64,000 bases of DNA from contig NZ_JAUVVF010000001.1 of the NCBI RefSeq assembly GCF_030604785.1, positions 62,001 through 126,000 on the forward strand, given 5' to 3'. Below are positions 53,336 through 61,066 of the stretch, one piece after another. The translations under genes were made by a program, and so were the position numbers. The stretch is from Paracoccus sp. (in: a-proteobacteria). GTDB taxonomy: Bacteria; Pseudomonadota; Alphaproteobacteria; Rhodobacterales; Rhodobacteraceae. The notes under the pieces were generated by a model. It was not told the origin of the DNA, ran no database searches, and was given only the letters and a program-made list of their open reading frames with translations. Position 1 is the first letter of the stretch. The number at the start of each line of letters is the position of its first letter.

Positions 53336-54360
53336 CCCGCGCCTCTGACAAGACCCCCTATGTGATCGGGATCGGCAATGCCGTGATGGACATCATCGCC
53401 CCCACCGAAGAGGCGCGGCTGGCCGATCTGGGCATCACCAAGGGCATCATGCAGCTGGTCGAGCGCGAGCGGTCCGAATTCCTGATGGCGGCGCAGGCCG
53501 ACGATCATTCCGACCGGAGGCTCGAATCGCGCATGGTCGCGGGCGGCAGCGTCGCCAACACGCTGGCGGGGATCGGCGGGCTGGGCCTGAAGACCGCCTT
53601 TATCGGTCTGGTCGCGGATGACGAGATCGGGCGGCTTTATGCCCGCCAGACGGAGGCGGCGGGGACGCGCTTCGTGAACGCGCCGGTCGCGGGGTCGGAC
53701 CTGCCGAGCTCGCGCACGATCATCTTCGTCACGCCCGATGGCGAGCGGTCGATGAACACCTATCTGGGCATCTCGGCCGAGCTGGGGCCCGAGGATGTGG
53801 ACCCCGCCGTCTTTGTCGGCGCGGGCTGGCTGTTCCTGGAGGGGTATCTCTTTGACAAGGGCAAGGGGAAGGCCGCGTTCCTGAAGGCGGCCGAATGCTG
53901 TCACGCGGCGGGCGGCCAGGCCGGGATCGCGCTGTCGGACCCGTTCTGCGTGGACCGCCACCGCGACGATTTCCGCAAGCTGGTCGCGGGGCCGATGGAT
54001 TACGTGATCGGCAATGTCCACGAATGGCAATCGCTCTATCAGGTCGAGGATCTGGAGGAGGCGCTGCGACTGGCCGTGGCCGATTGCCGGACGGTGATCT
54101 GCACGCGGTCGGGCGAGGATGCGATCCTGATCCGCGAGGGCGAGCGGGTCAGCGTGCCGGTCCAGCGCGTGGTGCCGGTTGATGCCACGGGCGCAGGCGA
54201 CCAGTTCGCGGCGGGCCTGATCTATGGGCTGGCCAGCGGGCGCTCCCTGTCGGCGGCCGGGCGGATGGGCTGCATCGCGGCATCCGAGGTGATCGGCCAT
54301 GTCGGCGCGCGCCCCGAGGCCGACATCATGGCGCGGTTCCGGGCCGAAGGGCTGGTCTGA
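53332..54360 (+). CDS. PfkB-family carbohydrate kinase, adenosine kinase-like
   Basis: A 342-residue ribokinase-fold enzyme. The N-terminal glycine motif (GGSVANTLAGIGGLGLKTAFIG, about 64-85) and the ATP/anion-hole motif DATGAGDQFAAG (284-295, catalytic Asp290) are intact. The early segment GNAVMDI and NTYLGIS resemble adenosine kinases of alphaproteobacteria rather than fructokinases. It would phosphorylate adenosine or a related sugar with ATP. It overlaps nth by 4 bp. Confidence 0.86.
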   Translation: MTRASDKTPYVIGIGNAVMDIIAPTEEARLADLGITKGIMQLVERERSEFLMAAQADDHSDRRLESRMVAGGSVANTLAGIGGLGLKTAFIGLVADDEIGRLYARQTEAAGTRFVNAPVAGSDLPSSRTIIFVTPDGERSMNTYLGISAELGPEDVDPAVFVGAGWLFLEGYLFDKGKGKAAFLKAAECCHAAGGQAGIALSDPFCVDRHRDDFRKLVAGPMDYVIGNVHEWQSLYQVEDLEEALRLAVADCRTVICTRSGEDAILIREGERVSVPVQRVVPVDATGAGDQFAAGLIYGLASGRSLSAAGRMGCIAASEVIGHVGARPEADIMARFRAEGLV

Positions 54361-54392
54361 GGTCGTCGGTCCCGGGATTGCGTCCCGCGACG

Positions 54393-54412
54393 GCGGGGGG
54401 CCAGCCCCCCGC
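54393..54412 (+). terminator. GC-rich hairpin after the PfkB-kinase gene
   Basis: GCGGGGGGC (54393-54401) and GCCCCCCGC (54404-54412) are perfect 9-bp arms around CA. There is no T run, so it would act as a pausing or Rho-dependent end. A similar GTCGTCGGGGG...CCCCC hairpin occurs after the terminase gene. The rest of the 195-bp gap to fabF holds only simple G/C runs. Confidence 0.5.
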
Positions 54413-54555
54413 ACCCCCCCTGCACCACCCGGGGGCATCGCTGCGACCGGGACGGGGCGGCGGGAAGGCGCTGGCCCGCGCGGGCCTGTGGCGTTGCGCG
54501 GCGCGGGGGCGGCGTGTATCAGGGCGGAAATTGCGAGCAGTTGAAGGACATGCGG

Positions 54556-55818
54556 ATGCGCCGGGTTGTTGTCACGGGATTGGGGATGGTCACGCCTCTG
54601 GCCTCTGGGGTCGAAGCGAGCTGGGAGCGCCTGCTGGCCTGCAAGTCGGGCGCCGGGCCGATCACGCGGTTCGATCCCAAGGACGTGGCGACGAAATATG
54701 CCTGCGAGATCCCCCTGGGCGACGGGACGGACGGCACCTTCAATCCCGATGACTGGATGGAGCCGAAGGACCGGCGCAAGGTCGATGATTTCATCCTCTA
54801 CGGCATGGCCGCGGCGCAGCAGGCCGTCGAGGATGCCGGATGGATGCCCGAGGACGAGGAGGGCCGGCTGCGCACGGGCGTGATGATCGGCTCGGGGATC
54901 GGCGGGCTGTCTTCCATCGCCGAGACCGCCGTGCTGATCAAGGAGCGCGGGCCGAAGCGGGTCAGCCCCTTCTTCATTCCCGGCGCGCTGATCAACCTGA
55001 TCTCGGGTCAGGTCTCGATCCGCTACGGGTTCAAGGGGCCGAACCATGCCGTCGTCACGGCCTGCTCGACCGGCGCCCATGCCATCGGCGATGCGGCGCG
55101 GCTGATCCGCTACGGCGATGCCGATGTGATGATCGCGGGCGGCGCCGAAAGCCCGATCAGCGAGATCGGGATCGCGGGCTTCAATGCCTGCAAGGCGCTG
55201 TCCACCAAGCGCGCCGATGATCCGCAGGCCGCGAGCCGCCCCTATGACGCGGACCGCGACGGGTTCGTGATGGGCGAGGGCGCGGGCGTCGTCGTGCTGG
55301 AGGAATACGAGCACGCCAAGGCACGCGGCGCGAAGATCTATGCCGAGGTTCTGGGCTATGGCCTGTCGGGCGACGCCTATCACATCACCGCCCCGTCCGA
55401 GGATGGCGATGGCGGCTATCGCGCGATGGAGGCGGCGCTGCGTTCGGCCGGGCTGACGCCGGACCGGATCGACTACATCAACGCGCATGGCACCAGCACC
55501 ATGGCCGACACGATCGAGCTGGGCGCGGTCGAGCGGCTGATGGGGGATGCCGCTTCGGGGGCGGTGATGTCGTCCACGAAATCGAGTATCGGCCACCTGC
55601 TGGGCGCGGCCGGCGCGGTCGAGGCGATCTTCTGCGTGCTGGCGATCCGCGACCAGATCTGCCCGCCGACGATCAACCTGGACAACCCTGCGGTCACGCC
55701 CAGGCTGGACCTGGCGGCCAACGCCGCCGTGCGCCGCAAGGTCGATGTGGCGCTGTCCAACAGCTTTGGCTTTGGCGGGACCAATGCCAGCCTGATCCTG
55801 GGGCGCGTGGCGGAATGA
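54556..55818 (+). CDS. fabF: 3-oxoacyl-[acyl-carrier-protein] synthase II
   Basis: A 420-residue condensing enzyme that extends acyl-ACP with malonyl-ACP in type-II fatty-acid synthesis. The catalytic residues are all present: Cys170 in VTACSTGAHA, His311 in NAHGTSTMADT, Lys342 and His347 in STKSSIGHLLGAAG. I take the second of two close in-frame ATGs (54556) because AAGGA lies 7 nt before it but only 1 nt before the first (54550). acpP, often next to fabF, is not here. Its last codons overlap mltG by 4 bp. Confidence 0.96.
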   Translation: MRRVVVTGLGMVTPLASGVEASWERLLACKSGAGPITRFDPKDVATKYACEIPLGDGTDGTFNPDDWMEPKDRRKVDDFILYGMAAAQQAVEDAGWMPEDEEGRLRTGVMIGSGIGGLSSIAETAVLIKERGPKRVSPFFIPGALINLISGQVSIRYGFKGPNHAVVTACSTGAHAIGDAARLIRYGDADVMIAGGAESPISEIGIAGFNACKALSTKRADDPQAASRPYDADRDGFVMGEGAGVVVLEEYEHAKARGAKIYAEVLGYGLSGDAYHITAPSEDGDGGYRAMEAALRSAGLTPDRIDYINAHGTSTMADTIELGAVERLMGDAASGAVMSSTKSSIGHLLGAAGAVEAIFCVLAIRDQICPPTINLDNPAVTPRLDLAANAAVRRKVDVALSNSFGFGGTNASLILGRVAE

Positions 55819-56999
55819 TCTGGCGCAACCTTGCCTCGAACATGCTGACGCTGCTGCTGGTGCTGCTGGTGGCGGCGGCGGCGGCGGTGGCCTGGGCCAA
55901 GCGCGAGTTCAGCGGGCCGGGCATCAGCGAGGTCGCGCAATGCGTCGAGATCGCGCCGGGCGCCAGCCTGGGCGCGGTCAGCGAGCGGCTGGCGGCGCAG
56001 GGGGCGATCTCGAACGCCTATGTGTTCCGGGCGGGGGCGGATTATCTGGGACGTGCGGGCGATCTGAAATTCGGGAGCTTCCTTGTCCCGCCCCGCGCCA
56101 GCATGGAACAGATCGTCGATGTGATCACGGCGGGCGGGCCGTCGACCTGCGGGACCGAGATCGTGCTGCGCGTGGGCGTCCGCGAGACCGTGATGCTGCT
56201 GCGCGACACCAATCCCGAGACCGGCGCCTATGAGGAGGTCGCGCGCTTCAACCCGGCCGCAGGCGAGCGCCCGGAGGTGATCGCCGAGGCCGAGCAGCGC
56301 GGCGATATCCGCATGTCGCTGGTCGTGGTCGAGGGCGTGACCAGCTGGCAGGTGGTCGAGGGGCTGAGGGCCGCGACCTTCCTGACCGGCGAGGTGGCCG
56401 ACATCCCCGCCGAGGGGACATTGGCGCCCGATACCTATCTGCTGTCGCAGGGCGGCGACCGGGGCGCGATCTTGGCCGAGATGGCCCGGCGTCAGGAGGC
56501 GATCCTGGCTGCCGAATGGGAAAACCGCGCCGAGGGCTTGCCCTATGCCAATCCGCAGGAGGCGCTGATCATGGCCTCGATCGTGGAGAAGGAGACCTCG
56601 GTTCCTGCCGAGCGGCCGCAGGTGGCCAGCGTCTTCGTCAACCGGCTGCGGCAGGGGATGCGGCTGCAGACCGATCCGACGGTGATCTACGGCGTGACCG
56701 AGGGCCGGGGCATTCTGGATCGCGGCATCCGCCGGTCGGAGCTGGATGCGCGCACGCCCTGGAACACCTATCAGATCGACGGGCTGCCGCCGACGCCGAT
56801 CGCCAATCCGGGCCGCGCTTCGATCCGGGCGACGCTGAACCCCGATACGACGGAATACCTGTTCTTCGTGGCCGACGGGACAGGGGGGCACGCCTTCAGC
56901 CGGACCCTGGCCGAGCATAACGCCGCCGTCGCCCGCTGGCGCGAGATCGAGCGGCAGCGCGGCCTGCCCGCCGACAGCCCCGTCCAGACCGACCAGTAG
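55815..56999 (+). CDS. mltG: Endolytic murein transglycosylase MltG
   Basis: A 394-residue inner-membrane enzyme that cuts nascent peptidoglycan strands. One N-terminal helix (about 9-28, LTLLLVLLVAAAAAVAWA) anchors it; the periplasmic YceG domain holds LAPDTYLLS near 198, the catalytic Glu258 in ASIVEKET, and NTYQIDGLPPTPIANPGRASI near 317-337. fabF-mltG order is common. A terminator follows, so it ends the unit. Confidence 0.95.
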   Translation: MIWRNLASNMLTLLLVLLVAAAAAVAWAKREFSGPGISEVAQCVEIAPGASLGAVSERLAAQGAISNAYVFRAGADYLGRAGDLKFGSFLVPPRASMEQIVDVITAGGPSTCGTEIVLRVGVRETVMLLRDTNPETGAYEEVARFNPAAGERPEVIAEAEQRGDIRMSLVVVEGVTSWQVVEGLRAATFLTGEVADIPAEGTLAPDTYLLSQGGDRGAILAEMARRQEAILAAEWENRAEGLPYANPQEALIMASIVEKETSVPAERPQVASVFVNRLRQGMRLQTDPTVIYGVTEGRGILDRGIRRSELDARTPWNTYQIDGLPPTPIANPGRASIRATLNPDTTEYLFFVADGTGGHAFSRTLAEHNAAVARWREIERQRGLPADSPVQTDQ

Positions 57000-57023
57000 G
57001 CCGCGCGGGATTTGACATTGAGA

Positions 57024-57059
57024 GGCCTCCGGACCAGTCTTCTGGTGCGGGGGCCTTTT
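57024..57059 (+). terminator. Rho-independent terminator after mltG
   Basis: GGCCTCCGGACCAG (57024-57037) and CTGGTGCGGGGGCC (57042-57055) pair over 14 positions with two mismatches around a 4-nt loop, followed by TTTT. It separates mltG from the coiled-coil gene. Confidence 0.85.
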
Positions 57060-57109
57060 CATTGCGGCGCGGCACGGGGCCGCGACGGGCCTTGCCGGAG
57101 GATGCTGCC

Positions 57110-57550
57110 ATGAAGATGTCGGATATGTTTGCGATGCTGGCCGAGAATGCCCGGACCTTCGAGGAGCGGATGAACGCCTTGCAGGCCGAGATGTCGAAGA
57201 ACAGCGAGAACGCGATGGAGCATGCCCGTCAGTGGCAGGCCAGCGCGATGGAGCGGCAGGAGGAAGTGAACCGCCAGATCCGCGAGCACATGGCGAATGC
57301 CAACGAACAGGTTCGCGAGCAGTGGCAGAAGATGCAATCCGGCTGGGAGGCGCAATACGAGAAGATGCGCGCCCAGGGCGAGGAGATGCGCGCCGCCGCG
57401 ATGAAGATGGCGGGCGGCAAGGACGGGCAGGGCATGGCCGACTGGGCCGAGGCCTATGCCGCGCAGATGGTGGCCTTCGCCCAGAAGGTGCAGGCCGAGG
57501 CCGCCGAGGCCATCGCCAAGGCCACCGAGGCGCGCAGCAAGAAGGGCTGA
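57110..57550 (+). CDS. Coiled-coil protein, unknown function, upstream of GTA cluster
   Basis: A 146-residue, charged, helical protein rich in Glu, Ala, Met and Gln. Nearly the whole of residues 10-100 is predicted coiled coil, with repeated short units such as REEVNRQIREHMANANEQVREQWQKM; the C-terminal part (WAEAYAAQMVAFAQKVQAEAAEAIAKA) is an Ala-rich amphipathic helix. It resembles phasins only in composition. No family was recognised. GGAGG lies 8 nt before the ATG at 57110. It stands between the mltG terminator and the GTA leader on the same strand. Confidence 0.7.
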   Translation: MKMSDMFAMLAENARTFEERMNALQAEMSKNSENAMEHARQWQASAMERQEEVNRQIREHMANANEQVREQWQKMQSGWEAQYEKMRAQGEEMRAAAMKMAGGKDGQGMADWAEAYAAQMVAFAQKVQAEAAEAIAKATEARSKKG

Positions 57551-57642
57551 GAGGGCTTGGAAACGGGCGATTCCGTGCTGGTGTTGCGCGGTTTCGCCTT
57601 GCGTGCGCTGGGGGTGTTGCGTGGATTAAGGCCTTGTTGTGG

Positions 57643-57685
57643 ATCGCTAAATCGGTGCGAAAGGCTCGCCCCAGGGTTTAGCGAT
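57643..57685. repeat. Inverted repeat upstream of GTA promoter (candidate activator site)
   Basis: ATCGCTAAA (57643-57651) and TTTAGCGAT (57677-57685) are perfect 9-bp arms, centres 34 bp apart. The downstream arm touches the -35 box. The spacing of about three helix turns fits a dimeric activator bound on one face of the DNA; a long-loop hairpin seems less likely. It is the kind of position where a GTA activator such as GafA would act; the identity of the factor is inferred. Confidence 0.5.
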
Positions 57686-57713
57686 TGACTCACAGAACGG
57701 CCTGAAGTAGAAC
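57685..57713 (+). promoter_or_regulatory. Candidate GTA operon promoter
   Basis: TTGACT (57685-57690), exactly 17 bp, then TAGAAC (57708-57713) gives five and four matches to consensus. It lies about 100 bp before the first GTA gene. The -35 overlaps the downstream arm of the 9-bp inverted repeat by one base. Confidence 0.6.
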
Positions 57714-57739
57714 TTACCCATGCTGGGAGAAATGGGCAG

Positions 57740-57772
57740 GCGGCCGGGGGGTGACCCCTCAGGCCGCTTTTT
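57740..57772 (+). terminator. Intrinsic-terminator-like hairpin in the GTA leader
   Basis: GCGGCC (57740-57745) pairs with GGCCGC (57762-57767), with an inner GGGG/CCCC stem, and is followed at once by TTTTTC (57768-57773). It lies between the candidate promoter and the TerS start codon (57817). It may end transcription from the coiled-coil gene upstream, or act as an attenuator for GTA transcripts. Confidence 0.75.
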
Positions 57773-57816
57773 CATTTCGAGGCTCGTGCGGACAGGACAC
57801 GAGGCGGGACAGTTGC

Positions 57817-58233
57817 ATGAACGATATGGAATGGGGCGGCGCGGGGGAACCCGTGGGACCTTTCATGGCCGCAGGGCAGTCCGAGGCCGGGCCGGCCGAC
57901 GAGCTGCGCGCGGCCGGAGCGCCAGTGGACGAGGACGAGATCGCCGTCGCCCAGTGGTTGTTCTGGGATTACGTCAAGGATCTGCGCCAGCATCAGGCCG
58001 AGCTTGTCTCGGCCCGAGGGGGCGAGACCGATCCGGCCCGGCTGAAAAAGGCGGTGGATGCGGCGCGCACGGTTCGTGACGCGATCCAGCTTCTGATGGT
58101 GGAAAGGAACAAGGTTGACAAACTTCGCAAGGAGATCGCGGGCGGGGTCGCAGGAGGCTGCCTTGACCTTGACGCCGCACGAGACGAGATCGGGCGCCGC
58201 CTGGCTTGCCTCCGCCGAGCCGGAGCAGGTTGA
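57817..58233 (+). CDS. GTA small terminase subunit (gp1-like)
   Basis: A 138-residue protein in the place of RcGTA g1, which has been identified as a small terminase. The N-terminal 40 residues are acidic and probably disordered; then comes a helical core (IAVAQWLFWDYVKDLRQHQAELVSARGGE; RLKKAVDAARTVRDAIQLLMVERNKVDKLRKEIAGG), as expected for TerS oligomerisation. It presumably guides the large terminase to host DNA. The ATG at 57817 fits the local AGTTGC context but has only a weak ribosome site. Its 3' end overlaps terL by 71 bp. Confidence 0.75.
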   Translation: MNDMEWGGAGEPVGPFMAAGQSEAGPADELRAAGAPVDEDEIAVAQWLFWDYVKDLRQHQAELVSARGGETDPARLKKAVDAARTVRDAIQLLMVERNKVDKLRKEIAGGVAGGCLDLDAARDEIGRRLACLRRAGAG

Positions 58234-59530
58234 GGAATTCCTGGGCGGGCTGTCGGACAATGCGCTGATGGCGCTGCCCTGGCTGTTCGAGTTCTGGGCC
58301 TTGCCGCACCAGCTGCCCCCCGAGGGTGACTGGAAGTCATGGGTCATCATGGGCGGGCGCGGCGCGGGCAAGACCCGCGCGGGTTCGGAATGGGTGCGGC
58401 GGATGGTCGAGGGGCCGTCCGCCGCGGCGCCGGGGCAATGCCACCGCGTCGCGCTGGTGGGCGAGACATTTGATCAGGTGCGCGAGGTGATGATCTTCGG
58501 CGAGTCGGGCATTCTGGCCTGTTCGCCGCCCGACCGCCGCCCCGTCTGGGAGGCCGGGCGCAAGCGTCTGGTCTGGGCCAATGGCGCGACCGCGACCTGC
58601 TATTCGGCGCATGAGCCGGAGGCGCTGAGGGGGCCTCAGTTCGATGCGGCCTGGGTGGACGAGCTGGCCAAGTGGAAGAAGGCCGAGGATGTCTGGGACA
58701 TGCTGCAGTTCGCGCTGCGTCTGGGCGAGCATCCCCAGCAGGTCATCACCACCACGCCGCGCAATGTGGGCGTGCTGAAGCGGATACTGGGCAATGCCTC
58801 GACCGTGGTGACGCATGCGCCGACGGACGCCAACCGCGCCTATCTGGCCGAGAGCTTCCTGGCCGAGGTCGAGGCGCGCTATGGCGGCACGCGGCTGGGT
58901 CGGCAGGAGCTGGAGGGCGTGCTGCTGGATGATGTCGAGGGTGCGCTGTGGACCACCCCCATGCTGGAGGCGGCCCGGCAGGACGAGGCACCCCGGCTGG
59001 ACCGGATCGTCGTGGCCGTCGATCCGGCCGTGACCGGGGGCGCGGGCAGCGACGAATGCGGGATCGTGGTGGCGGGCGTCGAGATGCGCGGCGAGCCGCG
59101 CGACTGGCGGGCCTGGGTGCTGGAGGATGCCAGCGTCCGTGGCGGCCCGACCGACTGGGCGCGTGCCGCCATCGCGGCGATGGAGCGCCACGGCGCCGAG
59201 CGTCTGGTGGCCGAGGTCAATCAGGGCGGCGATCTGGTCGAAAGCGTGATCCGGCAGATCGACCCTCTGGTGCCGTTCCGGGCGCTGCGGGCCTCGCGCG
59301 GGAAGGGTCTGCGGGCCGAGCCGGTGGCGGCGCTCTACGAGCAGGGCCGCATCCGGCATCTGCGCGCGGGCAATCTGGGCGCGCTGGAGGACCAGATGTG
59401 CCAGATGACGGTGCGCGGCTACGAGGGGCGGGGCAGTCCTGATCGGCTGGATGCGCTGGTCTGGGCGATGCACGAGCTGATGATCGAGCCCGCCGCAAGC
59501 TGGCGGCGACCGCAAATGCGGCGGCTTTAG
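58163..59530 (+). CDS. terL: GTA large terminase subunit (gp2-like)
   Basis: A 455-residue packaging motor. Walker A GGRGAGKT is at about 64-71, Walker B AAWVDELAKW near 167, coupling motif ITTTPR near 196. The nuclease domain begins IVVAVDPAVTGG near 276, and carries EVNQGGD near 336 and DRLDALVWAMHEL near 430, as in RNase-H-fold terminases. I place the start at TTG 58163 because AGGAGG stands 5 nt before it; an earlier in-frame TTG at 58115 has a weaker site. It lies inside the terS frame, so translation of the two is probably coupled. Confidence 0.93.
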   Translation: MTLTPHETRSGAAWLASAEPEQVEEFLGGLSDNALMALPWLFEFWALPHQLPPEGDWKSWVIMGGRGAGKTRAGSEWVRRMVEGPSAAAPGQCHRVALVGETFDQVREVMIFGESGILACSPPDRRPVWEAGRKRLVWANGATATCYSAHEPEALRGPQFDAAWVDELAKWKKAEDVWDMLQFALRLGEHPQQVITTTPRNVGVLKRILGNASTVVTHAPTDANRAYLAESFLAEVEARYGGTRLGRQELEGVLLDDVEGALWTTPMLEAARQDEAPRLDRIVVAVDPAVTGGAGSDECGIVVAGVEMRGEPRDWRAWVLEDASVRGGPTDWARAAIAAMERHGAERLVAEVNQGGDLVESVIRQIDPLVPFRALRASRGKGLRAEPVAALYEQGRIRHLRAGNLGALEDQMCQMTVRGYEGRGSPDRLDALVWAMHELMIEPAASWRRPQMRRL

Positions 59531-59545
59531 CGCCGGGCGGGTCGT

Positions 59546-59617
59546 CGGGGGTTCGCCCCCGGACCGACAGGACAATGGATCAGGACGAAGGGCCGGGCCG
59601 CAATGGCGCCGGCCCTT
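59546..59617 (+). terminator. Two hairpins between terL and portal
   Basis: CGGGGG (59546-59551) and CCCCCG (59556-59561) enclose a TTCG tetraloop. Further on AAGGGCCGG (59588-59596) and CCGGCCCTT (59609-59617) are perfect 9-bp arms followed by TCCTTTGG. The second resembles a weak intrinsic terminator and stands 28 bp before the portal ATG. They may lower the transcript level of head genes relative to terminase, or protect processed mRNA ends. Confidence 0.5.
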
Positions 59618-59644
59618 TCCTTTGGCCGCATGAAGGAGGCGAGG

Positions 59645-60829
59645 ATGGCGTTTCGATTGTTTTCACGGGAGGCCAAGGGCGCGCCCGTTCCCGAAAGGAA
59701 GGCCAGCGCGACGGGCCGGGTCGTGGCCCTGGCCAGCGGGTCTGGCCGGGCGGTCTGGTCGGCGCGCGATACGGGCAGTCTGACGCGGGGCGGGTTCGTC
59801 GGCAATCCGATCGGCTTTCGCAGCGTCAAGCTGATCGCGGAAGCCGCGGCGGCGGTGCCTCTGGTCTGCGAGGATCACGAGCGGCGCTATGACGTGCATC
59901 CGGTGCTGGATCTGCTGCGGCGTCCCAATCCGGGGCAGGGCCGGGCCGAGCTGTTCGAGGCGCTGTTCGGGCAGATGCTGCTGTCGGGCAACGGCTATCT
60001 GGAGGCGGTGGGCTTGGGCGCCTCGGGGTTGCCCGAGGAACTGCATGTCCTGCGCTCGGACCGGATGAGCGTGGTTCCGGGCGAGGATGGCTGGCCGGTG
60101 GCCTATGAATATGCCGTGGGTGGGCGCAAGCACCGGTTCGACATGACCGGCAGTCCCGATCCGATCTGTCACATCAAGAGCTTTCACCCGCAGGACGACC
60201 ATTACGGTCTGTCGCCCCTGCAGGCGGCGGCGGTGGCGCTGGATGTCCATAACAGCGCCAGCGCCTGGTCGAAGGCTTTGCTGGACAATGCCGCCCGGCC
60301 CAGTGGCGCGATCGTCTACAAGGGGCTGGACGGGCAGGGCACGCTGAGCCCCGAGCAATATGACCGGCTGGTTGGCGAGATCGAGATGAACCATCAGGGC
60401 GCGCGCAATGCGGGCCGTCCGATGCTGCTGGAGGGGGGGCTGGACTGGAAGCCGATGGGGTTCAGCCCGTCGGACATGGAGTTCCACGAGACCAAGCTTT
60501 CGGCCGCGCGCGAGATCGCGCTGGCCTTCGGCGTGCCGCCCATGCTGTTGGGCATTCCGGGCGACGCGACCTATGCCAACTACGCCGAGGCGAACCGGGC
60601 GTTTTACCGGCTGACGGTGCTGCCCCTGGCGACGCGGGTCGCGGCCTCGGTCGCGTGGTGGCTGTCCGAGCATCTGGGCGCCGAGATCGAGCTGCGTCCG
60701 GACCCCGATCAGGTGCCTGCACTGGCTGAGGATCGCAACCAGCAATGGGCGCGCGTGGCCGCCGCGACCTTCCTGACCGATGCCGAGAAGCGCACGTTGC
60801 TGGGTCTGCCACCGCTGGAGGGGGCGTGA
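59645..60829 (+). CDS. GTA portal protein (gp3-like, HK97 type)
   Basis: A 394-residue portal, the dodecameric ring through which DNA enters the capsid. It has the HK97-portal plan: GFRSVKLIAEAAAAVPLV near 58-75, the clip region, ALAFGVPPMLLGIPG near 291-305 and the terminal wing ERNQ-like AEDRNQQWARVAAATFLTDAEKR near 363-385. The ATG at 59645 follows AAGGAGG by 5 nt, an excellent site. It precedes the small gp3.5-like gene by 3 bp. Confidence 0.94.
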   Translation: MAFRLFSREAKGAPVPERKASATGRVVALASGSGRAVWSARDTGSLTRGGFVGNPIGFRSVKLIAEAAAAVPLVCEDHERRYDVHPVLDLLRRPNPGQGRAELFEALFGQMLLSGNGYLEAVGLGASGLPEELHVLRSDRMSVVPGEDGWPVAYEYAVGGRKHRFDMTGSPDPICHIKSFHPQDDHYGLSPLQAAAVALDVHNSASAWSKALLDNAARPSGAIVYKGLDGQGTLSPEQYDRLVGEIEMNHQGARNAGRPMLLEGGLDWKPMGFSPSDMEFHETKLSAAREIALAFGVPPMLLGIPGDATYANYAEANRAFYRLTVLPLATRVAASVAWWLSEHLGAEIELRPDPDQVPALAEDRNQQWARVAAATFLTDAEKRTLLGLPPLEGA

Positions 60830-60832
60830 GGG

Positions 60833-61063
60833 ATGGAAGGGTCTCGGTTCGTCAGGGACGGGGCTTGGCATGACCAGCGCTTCGAGGCGCAGGAGCGGAT
60901 CATGGCGCTGCAGTTCGGCGCTGTCGAGAAGCGCCTGGAGCGGATCGAGGCGCTGATCGAGGGTTTGGAGCGGCGGCTGTGGATGACGGTTTACGGCGTC
61001 GTCGCCGTGATCCTGACACAGGCCGTCCAAGGGATACTGGATTATGTGCCGAAAGGAGGCTGA
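60833..61063 (+). CDS. GTA head formation protein, RCAP_rcc01685-like (gp3.5 position)
   Basis: A 76-residue protein with a charged helical N-terminal half (EAQERIMALQFGAVEKRLERIEALIEGLERRL, a likely coiled coil, about 18-49) and one hydrophobic helix (WMTVYGVVAVILTQAVQGIL, about 50-69). This small gene recurs between portal and protease in Rhodobacterales GTAs. It starts 4 bp after the portal stop and ends 3 bp before gp4. Confidence 0.75.
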   Translation: MEGSRFVRDGAWHDQRFEAQERIMALQFGAVEKRLERIEALIEGLERRLWMTVYGVVAVILTQAVQGILDYVPKGG

Positions 61064-61066
61064 GGA

